From JAJYVT01 sp027339205 (GTDB lineage Bacteria > Actinomycetota > Acidimicrobiia > Acidimicrobiales > RAAP-2), in the NCBI GenBank assembly GCA_027339205.1, contig DAHWOV010000076.1, forward strand, positions 1 through 26,756: a stretch of 26,756 nt of DNA, given 5' to 3'. Below are positions 15,674 through 23,298 of the stretch, piece by piece. The notes beneath the pieces were generated by a model that was not told the DNA's origin, searched no databases, and was given only the letters and a program-made list of their open reading frames with translations. The position numbers were made by a program, and so were the translations under genes. How positions within the stretch are numbered: the stretch's first letter is position 1; each line of letters begins with the position of its first letter.

Positions 15674-18367
15674 ATGGCACACCCCGACAGCTTCCGCGCC
15701 CGGTCCTCTCTCGACGTCGGCGACCGCCGCCTCGAAATCTTCCGCCTCTCCGCGGTGACCGGCTCGGAGCGGCTCCCCTACACCGTGAAGATCCTCCTCG
15801 AGAACCTGCTTCGCCACGAGGACGGGACCAGGGTGACCGCCGCGGACATCGAGACGACGGCGAGGTGGGATGCAAGAGGCGCGGCCGAGCCCAAGGAGAT
15901 CGCGTTCAGCCCCGAACGGGTGCTGATGCAGGACTTCACCGGGGTCCCCGCGGTCGTCGACCTCGCCGCCATGCGAGACGCGATGCGTGCGCTCGGCGGC
16001 GACCCCTCGCGCGTCGACCCGCTCGTTCCATGCGAGCTGGTCATCGACCACTCGGTCATCGCGGAGCGCTCCGGCGGTCCTCGCGCGTTCGACGACAACG
16101 TCGAGATCGAGTACGAGCGGAACCTCGAGCGCTATCAGCTCCTCCGGTGGGCGCAGCAGTCCTTCGACCGGTTCCAGGTCGTGCCCCCCGGCACCGGCAT
16201 CTGCCACCAGGTCAACCTCGAGTACCTCGCACGCGTGGTGTTCGAGACCGACGACGGCGTCGCGTTCCCCGACACGATCGTCGGGACGGACTCCCACACC
16301 ACCATGGTCAACGGTCTCGGCGTGCTCGGATGGGGCGTCGGCGGGATCGAGGCCGAAGCCGCGATGCTCGGCCAGCCGCTGTCGATGCTGCTGCCGCCGG
16401 TGGTCGGCCTCCACCTGCACGGGGAGCTGCCCGAGGGGACGACCGCGACCGACCTCGTCCTCACGATCACCGAACTGCTGCGACGCCACGGGGTGGTCGG
16501 CAAGTTTGTGGAGGCGTACGGATCCGGCGTCGCCTCCCTGCCGGTCGAGACCCGCGCCACCATCGGCAACATGTCGCCGGAGTACGGCGCGACCTGCACC
16601 GTCTTCCCGGTGGACCAGGCCACGCTCGACTACCTCCGGTTCACCGGCCGGCAGGAAGGCCACCTCGCCGTGGTCGAGGCCTACGCGAAGGAGCAGGGTC
16701 TCTGGCACGATCCGGCCGCCCCGCACCCCTCCTACTCCGAGAACGTCGATCTCGACCTCTCGACCGTCGTGCCGAGCCTGGCAGGGCCGGCGCGCCCTCA
16801 GGACCACGTGGCGCTCGCCGGCGCCGGGAAGGCGTTCCGCGCCGCGCTCGGCAGGACGCCGCGGCATGCCCCGGTGTCACCCGCACCTGGCGCCGGCGCG
16901 GCAGCGACCGGGGTGGCGGCGACCGGGGTGGCCCCGAGGCCGCTCACCGACGGCGACGTCGTCATCGCGGCGATCACCAGCTGCACCAACACGTCCAATC
17001 CCCAGGTCCTCGTCGCCGCCGGGCTCGTGGCGAAGAACGCGGTCGAGCGCGGGCTCACCTCCAAGCCCTGGGTGAAGACCTCGCTCGCGCCGGGCTCCAG
17101 GGTGGTCATGGACTACCTGGAGAGGGCCGGGCTCCTCGAGCCGCTGGAGAAGCTCGGGTTCTGGCTCGTCGGCTTCGGCTGCACGACCTGCATCGGCAAC
17201 TCGGGACCGCTGCTCCCGGGCGTGTCCGAAGCGGTGCAGGCCGGTGACCTCTCGGTCGTGTCGGTCCTCTCGGGCAATCGCAACTTCGAGGGACGGATCC
17301 ACCCCGACGTCCGGATGAACTACCTGGCCTCGCCGCCCCTCGTCGTGGCCTACGCGATCGCCGGGACGATGGACGTGGACCTCACCCTCGACCCCCTCGG
17401 GACCGACCACGAGGGCCACCCGGTGATGCTCTCGGACCTGTGGCCGTCCGATCACGAGATCGCCGACACGATCCGGTCATCGCTCAGCTCCGACGAGTTC
17501 CGCACGCGCTACGCGTCGGTCTTCGAAGGCGACGCGCGCTGGCAGTCGATGGCGGTCGCCGGGGGCGAGACGTTCGCGTGGGACGACCGATCGACCTACG
17601 TGCTGCATCCTCCCTACTTCGACGGCATGGCGATGGAGCCCGAGCCGCTCGTCGACGTCTCGGGCGCACGAGTGCTCGCGCTGCTCGGCGACAGCGTGAC
17701 GACCGACCACATCTCCCCTGCCGGATCGATCAAGGCCACATCGCCTGCGGGCCGCTACCTCGCCGCGCACGGGGTCGAGCGCAAGGACTTCAACTCCTAC
17801 GGCGCACGTCGCGGCAACCACGAGGTGATGGTGCGCGGGACCTTCGCCAACATCCGGCTGCGCAACCAGCTCGTGCCCGGCGTCGAGGGCGGGGTCACCG
17901 TGCATCTGCCGGACGGGGAGCAGATGTCGATCTTCGAGGCAGCGGAGCGGTACCGGTCCGAAGGGGTGCCGCTCGTCGTGCTCGCGGGCCAGGAGTACGG
18001 CTCGGGGTCCAGCCGTGACTGGGCGGCCAAGGGACCGCTCCTCCTCGGGGTGCGGGCGGTCATCGCGCAGACCTACGAGCGCATCCACCGCTCCAACCTG
18101 ATCGGCATGGGCATCCTCCCCCTGCAGTTCCGGCCTGGCGACTCGGTCTCCTCGCTCGGGCTGACCGGCCGCGAGCAGTTCTCGATCGAGGGGATCCGCG
18201 GCATCGGCGAGGGCACGGTCCCCCAAGAGCTCGAGGTGCACGCGACCGCCGACGGCGGACCCACGACCACCTTCAGCGCGCTGGTGCGGATCGACACGCC
18301 CATGGAGGCCGAGTACCTCCGCCACGGGGGGATCCTGCGCTACGTGCTGCGGCAGCTCGCCCGCTGA
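15674..18367 (+). CDS. acnA: Aconitate hydratase A
   Basis: An 897-residue enzyme of the AcnA/IRP branch that interconverts citrate and isocitrate in the TCA cycle. The 4Fe-4S cluster ligands are visible as C437 (SCTNTSNP) and C503/C506 (GCTTCIGNSGP). Other family blocks are VPPGTGICHQVNLEYLA, GTDSHTTMVNGLGVLGWGVG, SVTTDHISPAGSI, NSYGARRGNHEVMVRGTFAN and the swivel-domain QEYGSGSSRDWAAKGP. The length is normal. A small actinobacterial-style insert before the first cluster cysteine contains a duplicated pentapeptide (ATGVAATGVA) from a 15-bp repeat at 16904-16933. It stands alone, divergent from the CHAP gene and convergent with the PIG-L gene. Proteins of this branch can also bind RNA when the cluster is lost; nothing here tests that. 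Confidence 0.97.
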   Translation: MAHPDSFRARSSLDVGDRRLEIFRLSAVTGSERLPYTVKILLENLLRHEDGTRVTAADIETTARWDARGAAEPKEIAFSPERVLMQDFTGVPAVVDLAAMRDAMRALGGDPSRVDPLVPCELVIDHSVIAERSGGPRAFDDNVEIEYERNLERYQLLRWAQQSFDRFQVVPPGTGICHQVNLEYLARVVFETDDGVAFPDTIVGTDSHTTMVNGLGVLGWGVGGIEAEAAMLGQPLSMLLPPVVGLHLHGELPEGTTATDLVLTITELLRRHGVVGKFVEAYGSGVASLPVETRATIGNMSPEYGATCTVFPVDQATLDYLRFTGRQEGHLAVVEAYAKEQGLWHDPAAPHPSYSENVDLDLSTVVPSLAGPARPQDHVALAGAGKAFRAALGRTPRHAPVSPAPGAGAAATGVAATGVAPRPLTDGDVVIAAITSCTNTSNPQVLVAAGLVAKNAVERGLTSKPWVKTSLAPGSRVVMDYLERAGLLEPLEKLGFWLVGFGCTTCIGNSGPLLPGVSEAVQAGDLSVVSVLSGNRNFEGRIHPDVRMNYLASPPLVVAYAIAGTMDVDLTLDPLGTDHEGHPVMLSDLWPSDHEIADTIRSSLSSDEFRTRYASVFEGDARWQSMAVAGGETFAWDDRSTYVLHPPYFDGMAMEPEPLVDVSGARVLALLGDSVTTDHISPAGSIKATSPAGRYLAAHGVERKDFNSYGARRGNHEVMVRGTFANIRLRNQLVPGVEGGVTVHLPDGEQMSIFEAAERYRSEGVPLVVLAGQEYGSGSSRDWAAKGPLLLGVRAVIAQTYERIHRSNLIGMGILPLQFRPGDSVSSLGLTGREQFSIEGIRGIGEGTVPQELEVHATADGGPTTTFSALVRIDTPMEAEYLRHGGILRYVLRQLAR
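16904..16933. repeat. 15-bp tandem duplication in acnA
   Basis: Two copies of gcgaccggggtggc(g/c) at 16904-16918 and 16919-16933 encode ATGVA twice in a variable loop of aconitase. The duplication is in frame. Confidence 0.85.
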
Positions 18368-18397
18368 CGCGGCGCTGCGGCAGCTCGCCCCGCGCCT

Positions 18398-18426
18398 GGT
18401 CTCGACCCGCTCAGCGCGTCGAGACC
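18398..18426. terminator. Hairpin spanning the PIG-L stop codon, possible bidirectional terminator
   Basis: A perfect 9-bp inverted repeat, GGTCTCGAC (18398-18406) and GTCGAGACC (18418-18426), flanks an 11-nt loop that contains the PIG-L stop. It lies 30 bp after the acnA stop, between convergent genes. There is no U-tract, which is common for GC-rich terminators. Confidence 0.55.
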
Positions 18427-19169
18427 CGCTGGAACACTTCGGCCAGCGCACCCTTGGGCATGCCAGCAGCGCGCGCGGCCTCCGCTGCCGAGGCGCGGAC
18501 CCGCTCGACGACCCCGGCGGGGTCCGGCATCTGGCTGCGGTGGCAGCGAAGGGCGGCGGCCTTGCGGTCGAATGCCGCGGTGACCTCGACCACCAGGTTG
18601 GGGGTCGGGGACGCCATGAGCCAGAGCTCCTCGACGGTGTGCGGTTCGAGCCCTTCGTCGAGCAGCTCGGGGTGCGCGAAGGGGTTGCGGGCGTCGGGGT
18701 ACACCGTGCAGGTCGCGGCCTCGCCGACGGCCAGGTGGTCGGGGTGGCTGGCTGCGATGCGGTCCCACCAGCGCTCGGGGGAGGGGGCGAGGACGAGCTG
18801 GGGTCGGAAGGTGCGCACCAACCGGGTCAGGTCACCACGGAGCGCCTGCCCCGGCTCCACCCGCCCGTCGGGATAGCCGAGGAAGGTCACCTGCCCGACG
18901 CCCACGTGCGCCGCCGCCGCCCGCTGCTCGCCGCGTCGGAGGTTCCCCATCTCGGCACGCGGCATCGACCGGTCGCTCCCGCCTGCGTCGCCGTCGGTCA
19001 CGATGCAGTACGCGACCTCGACACCCGAGTCCGTCCACACGGCGACGGTGCCCGCAGCGCCGAAGTCGACGTCGTCGGGATGGGCGGCGACGACGAGGGC
19101 TCGCTGCAGCCCGTCGCGCCCGGCCCACCGCTCGGTCAGACGACGGCCTCCTCGTCGCTGGGCTCCCAT
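18411..19169 (-). CDS. PIG-L / LmbE family deacetylase
   Basis: A 252-residue zinc-dependent N-acetyl hydrolase. The signature is AAHPDDVDFG (H30, D33) near the start, with a second zinc-ligand region ASHPDHLAVGEA and the core FRPQLVLAPSPERWWDR. The family removes acetyl groups from N-acetylglucosamine-type conjugates; MshB and Mca of mycothiol metabolism are actinobacterial members. I cannot assign this one to either by eye. The only convincing in-frame start is the ATG at 19169, which lies inside the end of the helicase gene (34-bp overlap) and is preceded by GAAGGA at a 9-nt distance. Translation is probably coupled to the helicase. The first 20 residues are basic and poorly conserved-looking; a CTG overlapping the helicase stop is a less likely alternative. 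Confidence 0.85.
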   Translation of the reverse strand: MGAQRRGGRRLTERWAGRDGLQRALVVAAHPDDVDFGAAGTVAVWTDSGVEVAYCIVTDGDAGGSDRSMPRAEMGNLRRGEQRAAAAHVGVGQVTFLGYPDGRVEPGQALRGDLTRLVRTFRPQLVLAPSPERWWDRIAASHPDHLAVGEAATCTVYPDARNPFAHPELLDEGLEPHTVEELWLMASPTPNLVVEVTAAFDRKAAALRCHRSQMPDPAGVVERVRASAAEAARAAGMPKGALAEVFQRVSTR

Positions 19170-20362
19170 CCGGTCAGGTCCTTCAGACGGGGATCGTTCG
19201 AGAAGATCTCGATGATCGGCACCCGCAGCCCGAGCCGGCGCTGGATCACCTCGGCTTCGATCACCTGGTTCCACAGCACCAAGGTGACGACCACGCCCGC
19301 AGAGCCCGCGCGTGCCGTCCTCCCCGAGCGATGGAGGTACGCCTTGTGGTCCTCCGGCGGGTCGTAGTGGACGACGACGTCGACGCCGTCGATGTCCAGG
19401 CCGCGTGCCGCGACGTCGGTCGCCACCAAGACGGGGAGCTTGCCGGACGCGAAGTCGGCCAGCGCACGCTCGCGGTTCACCTGTCGCAGGTCGCCGTGGA
19501 TCGCCGCGGCGCGGACTCGCTCGTCGCCGAGGTGCTGGACCAGACGATCGGCGCCGCGCTTGGTCCGGACGAAGACCAGCGTCTTGTCGTGCGCCCTGGC
19601 GATCGCCGCCGCGACGCGCACCTTGTCCATCTGATGGACCTGCAAGAACCGGTGGACCATGGCCGAGACGGTCTGGGTCTCCGAGGCCACCTCGTGGAAG
19701 ACGGGCTCTCGCAGGTAGCGGTGCACGAGCCGGTCGACCGCGCCGTCGAGCGTCGCCGAGAAGAGCAGCGTCTGGTGCGGTCGCTCGAGCCGCCGCAGCA
19801 CCCACTCGACCTGGGGCATGAAGCCCATGTCGGCCATCCGGTCTGCCTCGTCGAGCACCAGGCCCTCGACGTCGGCGACCGAGAGCTCTTTGCGCTCCCC
19901 CATGTCGATGAGCCTCCCGGGGGTCGCGATGACGACGTCGACGCCGTTGCGCAGCCTCGCGACTTGCCGGTCCGCGTCCGCACCGCCGTAGATGGCCGCC
20001 ACGCGGAGCCCGACGGCCTTGGCGAGCGGCGCCAGCACGTCGTGCACTTGGACGGCGAGCTCACGCGTCGGCAGGAGCACGAGCGCTCGAGGGCGCGCGG
20101 GTCGCCCGGGAGGGCGCGTGCGGCCGGCTTCCTCGAGCCGTTCGGCCGTGCGCTGCAACAAGGGGAGCCCGAAGGCAAGGGTCTTGCCCGAACCGGTCTT
20201 CGCCTTCCCGCAGACGTCCCGGCCGGCGAGCCCGTCTGCGATCGTCAGCGCCTGGATGGGGAACGGGGTGGTGATCCCCTGGTCGGCCAGCTCCTTGACC
20301 AGAAGATGGGCGACACCGAGGGACTCAAACGTCCCTACGGTCTCATAGATGTCGGTCGTCAT
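19136..20362 (-). CDS. DEAD-box ATP-dependent RNA helicase
   Basis: A 408-residue helicase with all core motifs: Q-motif (F12, Q37 in TTPFPIQ), Walker A AKTGSGKT at 54-61, PTREL, TPGR, DEAD, SAT, and HRSGRTARAG. It unwinds RNA using ATP, typically in ribosome assembly, RNA decay or cold adaptation. The protein is little more than the two RecA-like lobes with short tails, so it lacks the long basic C-terminus of DeaD-like enzymes. The ATG at 20362 is preceded by GAGAGCAGGA. On the minus strand TAAGTT (complement of 20463-20468) could be a -10 element about 100 bp upstream. The 3' end overlaps the PIG-L gene by 34 bp. Confidence 0.94.
   Translation of the reverse strand: MTTDIYETVGTFESLGVAHLLVKELADQGITTPFPIQALTIADGLAGRDVCGKAKTGSGKTLAFGLPLLQRTAERLEEAGRTRPPGRPARPRALVLLPTRELAVQVHDVLAPLAKAVGLRVAAIYGGADADRQVARLRNGVDVVIATPGRLIDMGERKELSVADVEGLVLDEADRMADMGFMPQVEWVLRRLERPHQTLLFSATLDGAVDRLVHRYLREPVFHEVASETQTVSAMVHRFLQVHQMDKVRVAAAIARAHDKTLVFVRTKRGADRLVQHLGDERVRAAAIHGDLRQVNRERALADFASGKLPVLVATDVAARGLDIDGVDVVVHYDPPEDHKAYLHRSGRTARAGSAGVVVTLVLWNQVIEAEVIQRRLGLRVPIIEIFSNDPRLKDLTGWEPSDEEAVV
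19179..19184 (-). promoter_or_regulatory. Shine-Dalgarno sequence of the PIG-L gene, inside the helicase gene
   Basis: GAAGGA on the minus strand, 9 nt before the ATG at 19169. It supports the start that overlaps the helicase coding end. Confidence 0.6.
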
Positions 20363-20501
20363 TCCTGCTCTCTCACCTTGGCGGGGCCCGCGCCGTCCAA
20401 CGTGAAGGGAGAAGGGCCCGGACGACCGGATCACGTCGCCGTCATCCGCTGCCGTCTTCTGCAACTTACCAGCAATACGCCCGGGATCAGCGCATTCGGC
20501 A

Positions 20502-20540
20502 CCGATCGGTCCACGCGGGCCCCGATCGGTCCACGCGGGC
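20502..20540. promoter_or_regulatory. Tandem 19-bp repeat with palindromic cores, possible operator
   Basis: ccgatcggtccacgcgggc occurs at 20502-20520 and again at 20522-20540, a 20-bp period or about two helical turns. Each copy contains the palindrome CCGATCGG. The pair lies 27 bp before the peroxiredoxin ATG and in the divergent region shared with the helicase gene, a natural place for a regulator to bind. Confidence 0.5.
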
Positions 20541-20567
20541 AGTTCTCGATGTGCGATGCTGCGGCCC

Positions 20568-21032
20568 ATGGCGCGTCTGGCTGCAGGTGACCTCGCACCG
20601 AACTTCACGATTCCCGACCAAGACGGCAACCCCGTCTCCCTGCGGGACTTCGCGGGCTCGACGGTGATCGTCTACTTCTATCCGGCGGACGACACGCCCG
20701 GCTGCACCAAGGAGGCGTGCCAGTTCAACGAGAACCTGTCCGCGTTCCAGCGCTCGGGCGCCAAGGTCGTGGGCATCTCCCCGGACTCCGCGGCGACGCA
20801 CGTGCGGTTCCGCGAGAAGTACGGCCTCGCCTTCCCGCTCCTCTCGGACCCTGCGCACGAGGTGATGGAGGCCTACGGCGCGTGGGGCGAGAAGACGATG
20901 TACGGGAAGAAGACGGTCGGCACGATCCGTTCGACGTTCGTCGTGGACGGCGACGGCAAGGTCGTCCGCGCCTGGTACAACGTCAGGGCCGACGGGCACG
21001 CGGCGAAGGTGCTCGAGTCGCTCGGGGCCTGA
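20568..21032 (+). CDS. bcp: Thioredoxin-dependent peroxiredoxin, PrxQ/Bcp type
   Basis: A 154-residue thiol peroxidase that reduces hydrogen peroxide and organic hydroperoxides using thioredoxin. The start MARLAAGDLAPNF matches the family; an ATG four codons upstream (20556) is possible. The peroxidatic cysteine C46 lies in DDTPGCTKEAC and the resolving cysteine C51 five residues later, the PrxQ arrangement. The rest (GISPDS, FPLLSDP, GTIRSTFVVDGDGKV) is typical and full length. It is divergent from the helicase gene and followed 61 bp later by an iron-sulfur flavoprotein gene, an oxidation-sensitive enzyme it could protect; that link is only positional. Regulation may involve the tandem palindromic repeats just upstream. 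Confidence 0.94.
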   Translation: MARLAAGDLAPNFTIPDQDGNPVSLRDFAGSTVIVYFYPADDTPGCTKEACQFNENLSAFQRSGAKVVGISPDSAATHVRFREKYGLAFPLLSDPAHEVMEAYGAWGEKTMYGKKTVGTIRSTFVVDGDGKVVRAWYNVRADGHAAKVLESLGA

Positions 21033-21093
21033 CCTGTTCGGTCGGGGGGGCCCCGTCCGCCCCGGCCCCTCGGCTGCGCCTATCGTTTGGGGC

Positions 21094-22221
21094 GTGCCAC
21101 CTGAGAAGCCGCACTGGACCCACCTGTTCCGAGAGGTCGTGACGTCGGGTCTCTGCACGGGCTGCTCGGCGTGCGTCGTCGCATGCCCCTACGACGTGCT
21201 CGGCTACGACGACGACTCGACGTACCGGCCCTTCCACGTCGAGGCGACAGGCGGGGCGGAGGGCTGCACCCACGGCGACCGGGGCTGCACGCTGTGCACG
21301 AGGGCGTGCCCGCGCTTTCGGGAGTGGGAGCCCGAGATCGACCAGCATCTCTTCGGCCGGGCGCGCACCGACTCGGAGGTCGCGGGCGTCGCTGCGAGCG
21401 TGGTGCTCGCCCGCGCCACCGACCCCGAGCTGCACCAGGCCGGCCAGGACGGCGGGCTCGTCTCCGCGATCCTCGTGTGGGCGCTCGAGCACGACGTCAT
21501 CGACGCGGCGCTGGTCTCGGCGCTCGAGGGCGACGGCACCAGCTGGAAGGCGGTGCCCGCCGTCGTCCGAGATCGCGCCGGGGTGCTCGCGACCGCGGGG
21601 TCCCGCTACACCTACTCGGCCAACCCGATGGCGTACCGCGAGGCCGTGGAGGGGGGAAGCGAGCGGATCGGCCTCGTCGGCATGGGCTGCCAGGCCTCGG
21701 CGCCCGCGATGATGGCGGCGCGCAAGGCCGGCAAGGTCGCCCGCCGCTTCACGCTGTCGATCGGCCTCATGTGCTCGAAGACCTTCGACGACGCGATCTT
21801 CCCGGAGCTCTTCGAGGCGCGCTACGGACTGCGGCGCGAGGACATCGCGAAGATGAACATCAAAGGCGTCTTCCAGGTGTGGATGCGCGATGGCTCCTAC
21901 CACGAGGTCCCGCTCAAAGAAGCGCACGCATGGACGCGCGAGGGCTGCATGTCGTGCCCGGACTTCGCCGCGGAGCACGCGGACATCTCGACCGGAGGCA
22001 TCGGCGCGTTCAACGACTGGACGCTCACGGTCGTCCGCACCCCCCGCGGCCAGGAGCTCTTCTCCGCGATGGCCGACGGCGGCGCGATCGACGTCAGGCC
22101 GGGAGAGGACGACCCCGGCGCGGTCGCGTTGATGCGCCGTCTGAGCAGGGTCAGCCGGAAGCGCTGGCCGGCGACCGCCGTGCCGATGCCCGGCCGCCTC
22201 CCGGCCGCGCAGCCCGCCTGA
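21094..22221 (+). CDS. Coenzyme F420 hydrogenase/dehydrogenase beta-subunit family protein (FrhB-like)
   Basis: A 375-residue iron-sulfur flavoprotein with a GTG start. It begins with two ferredoxin-type clusters: C21, C24, C27, C31 (CTGCSACVVACP) and C58, C65, C68, C72 (CTHGDRGCTLCTRACP). The FrhB N-domain (QAGQDGGLVSAILVWALEHDVID) and C-domain (GMGCQASAPAM, KMNIKG, GCMSCPDFAAEHADISTGGIGAFNDW) follow. Family members pass electrons between FAD, iron-sulfur centres and F420 in hydrogenases and formate dehydrogenases, and stand-alone forms reduce F420 with ferredoxin or act on other substrates. No hydrogenase large subunit lies nearby, so this is a stand-alone form of unknown partner. Its presence suggests the host makes F420. 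Confidence 0.88.
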   Translation: MPPEKPHWTHLFREVVTSGLCTGCSACVVACPYDVLGYDDDSTYRPFHVEATGGAEGCTHGDRGCTLCTRACPRFREWEPEIDQHLFGRARTDSEVAGVAASVVLARATDPELHQAGQDGGLVSAILVWALEHDVIDAALVSALEGDGTSWKAVPAVVRDRAGVLATAGSRYTYSANPMAYREAVEGGSERIGLVGMGCQASAPAMMAARKAGKVARRFTLSIGLMCSKTFDDAIFPELFEARYGLRREDIAKMNIKGVFQVWMRDGSYHEVPLKEAHAWTREGCMSCPDFAAEHADISTGGIGAFNDWTLTVVRTPRGQELFSAMADGGAIDVRPGEDDPGAVALMRRLSRVSRKRWPATAVPMPGRLPAAQPA

Positions 22222-22321
22222 CGCCCCGCAGCCCCGCGTCCCCCCCAGACGCTCAAGGGAGACACGACCGGCTCGCATGGTCCCACCCGGCCACCGAAAG
22301 GGTCCGGGATAGGTTGACGCC

Positions 22322-23230
22322 GTGCAGATCTTCCGATTCGATCCCGAGGTGTCCATCCCGATCGACCACTTCGGCTCCGACTTCCGCATCGGGAGGCTCA
22401 CCGAGGAGGGCACGAAGGGTCGGGTGCAGGTCCTCCATCTCGGACCCGGCGGGATGGTGGGGCGACACCGGACCGGGCTCCGGCAGCTCTTCGCTGTGGT
22501 ATCTGGCTCCGGCCAAGTGAGCGGGAACGACGGGTCGTACCGAGTGATCCGAGCGGGCCAGGCGGCGGTCTGGGAAGCCGGCGAAGAGCACGACGTGCGG
22601 AGTGACGACGGCCTCGTGGCCCTCTGCGTCGAGGGCACCTTCGAGATGCAGGCGGTAGCGGTCACGAAGGACATCGTCGTCGTCGACTACGACCCGGCCT
22701 GGCCCCAGTGGTTCGAGCACGTGCGGGCATACCTCTGGCCCGCCGTCGAGAAGCTGGCGTGTGGAATCGACCACGTCGGGTCGACGTCGGTCTTCGGCCT
22801 CGCGGCCAAGCCGATCATCGATGTGGACATCGTGGTGGCCGATGACGCGGGAGTGCGCCCCGTGATCGACGCCCTCGCGCCACTCGGCTACCGATGGGTG
22901 GGTGACCTGGGCGTCGACGGCCGGCAGGCATTCGACACGCCAACGCACCCAACGCTGCCGCGCCACCACCTCTACCTCGTCGTCGAGGGCAGCAAGGCGC
23001 ACCGCGACCACGTCCTCCTGCGCGACCTCCTCCGGGCGGATCCCGACGCGCGCCGACGGTATGCCGAGCTCAAGCGGGCCAATGTGGAGCTTGCACAAGG
23101 CGACATCGACGTCTACGTGGCTGCAAAGGCCCCCTTCGTGGCCGGGCTCCTCACCCGGGCACGGGCGGAGCTCGGTCTCGAGCCTGCCAGCTACTTCGTC
23201 CCTGACTTGCCTGGAGAGGCGCCGCGGTAA
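22322..23230 (+). CDS. Cupin-GrpB fusion protein
   Basis: A 302-residue protein with a GTG start (22322) that joins two unrelated folds. Residues about 1-108 form a single cupin barrel: LHLGPGGMVGRHRTGLRQLF, AVVSGSGQVSG, RAGQAAVWEAGEEHDVR. Of the usual metal-binding set the first His and the later EEH are present, while the second His of HxH is Thr. Residues about 112-285 are a GrpB (UPF0157) domain with the nucleotidyltransferase-like signature DHVGSTSVFGLAAKPIIDVDIVV, plus HHLYLVVEGSKAHRDHVLLRDLLRADP. GrpB domains belong to the pol-beta-like nucleotidyltransferase superfamily and have no settled function. The two parts are in one frame with no stop between them. It sits alone, 100 bp after the FrhB gene. 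Confidence 0.85.
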   Translation: MQIFRFDPEVSIPIDHFGSDFRIGRLTEEGTKGRVQVLHLGPGGMVGRHRTGLRQLFAVVSGSGQVSGNDGSYRVIRAGQAAVWEAGEEHDVRSDDGLVALCVEGTFEMQAVAVTKDIVVVDYDPAWPQWFEHVRAYLWPAVEKLACGIDHVGSTSVFGLAAKPIIDVDIVVADDAGVRPVIDALAPLGYRWVGDLGVDGRQAFDTPTHPTLPRHHLYLVVEGSKAHRDHVLLRDLLRADPDARRRYAELKRANVELAQGDIDVYVAAKAPFVAGLLTRARAELGLEPASYFVPDLPGEAPR

Positions 23231-23267
23231 CTGCCCTTGTACTCGCCTTGCGACGATCGGAGGGCAG
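23231..23267. terminator. Inverted repeat between convergent genes
   Basis: CTGCCCT (23231-23237) and AGGGCAG (23261-23267) can pair over a 23-nt loop, directly after the cupin-GrpB stop and before the convergent glycosylase stop. The long loop and short stem make this a weak terminator call. Confidence 0.3.
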
Positions 23268-23298
23268 CCATGGCACGCAGAGGTCGACCGACGGCAGA

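Noticed and set aside
15503..16867. Upstream extension of the CHAP frame to 971 residues
   Set aside because: It would overlap the well-supported acnA gene on the other strand, and the GTG at 15502 already gives a complete signal peptide.
18411..19169. Assigning the PIG-L protein as MshB or Mca of mycothiol metabolism
   Set aside because: The zinc motif is shared by the whole family and no mycothiol-specific feature or neighbouring msh gene is visible in the window.
20363..20567. A defined sigma-70 promoter pair for the helicase or peroxiredoxin gene
   Set aside because: A TAAGTT element exists on the minus strand but no well-spaced -35 partner could be supported by eye, so only the repeat pair is annotated.
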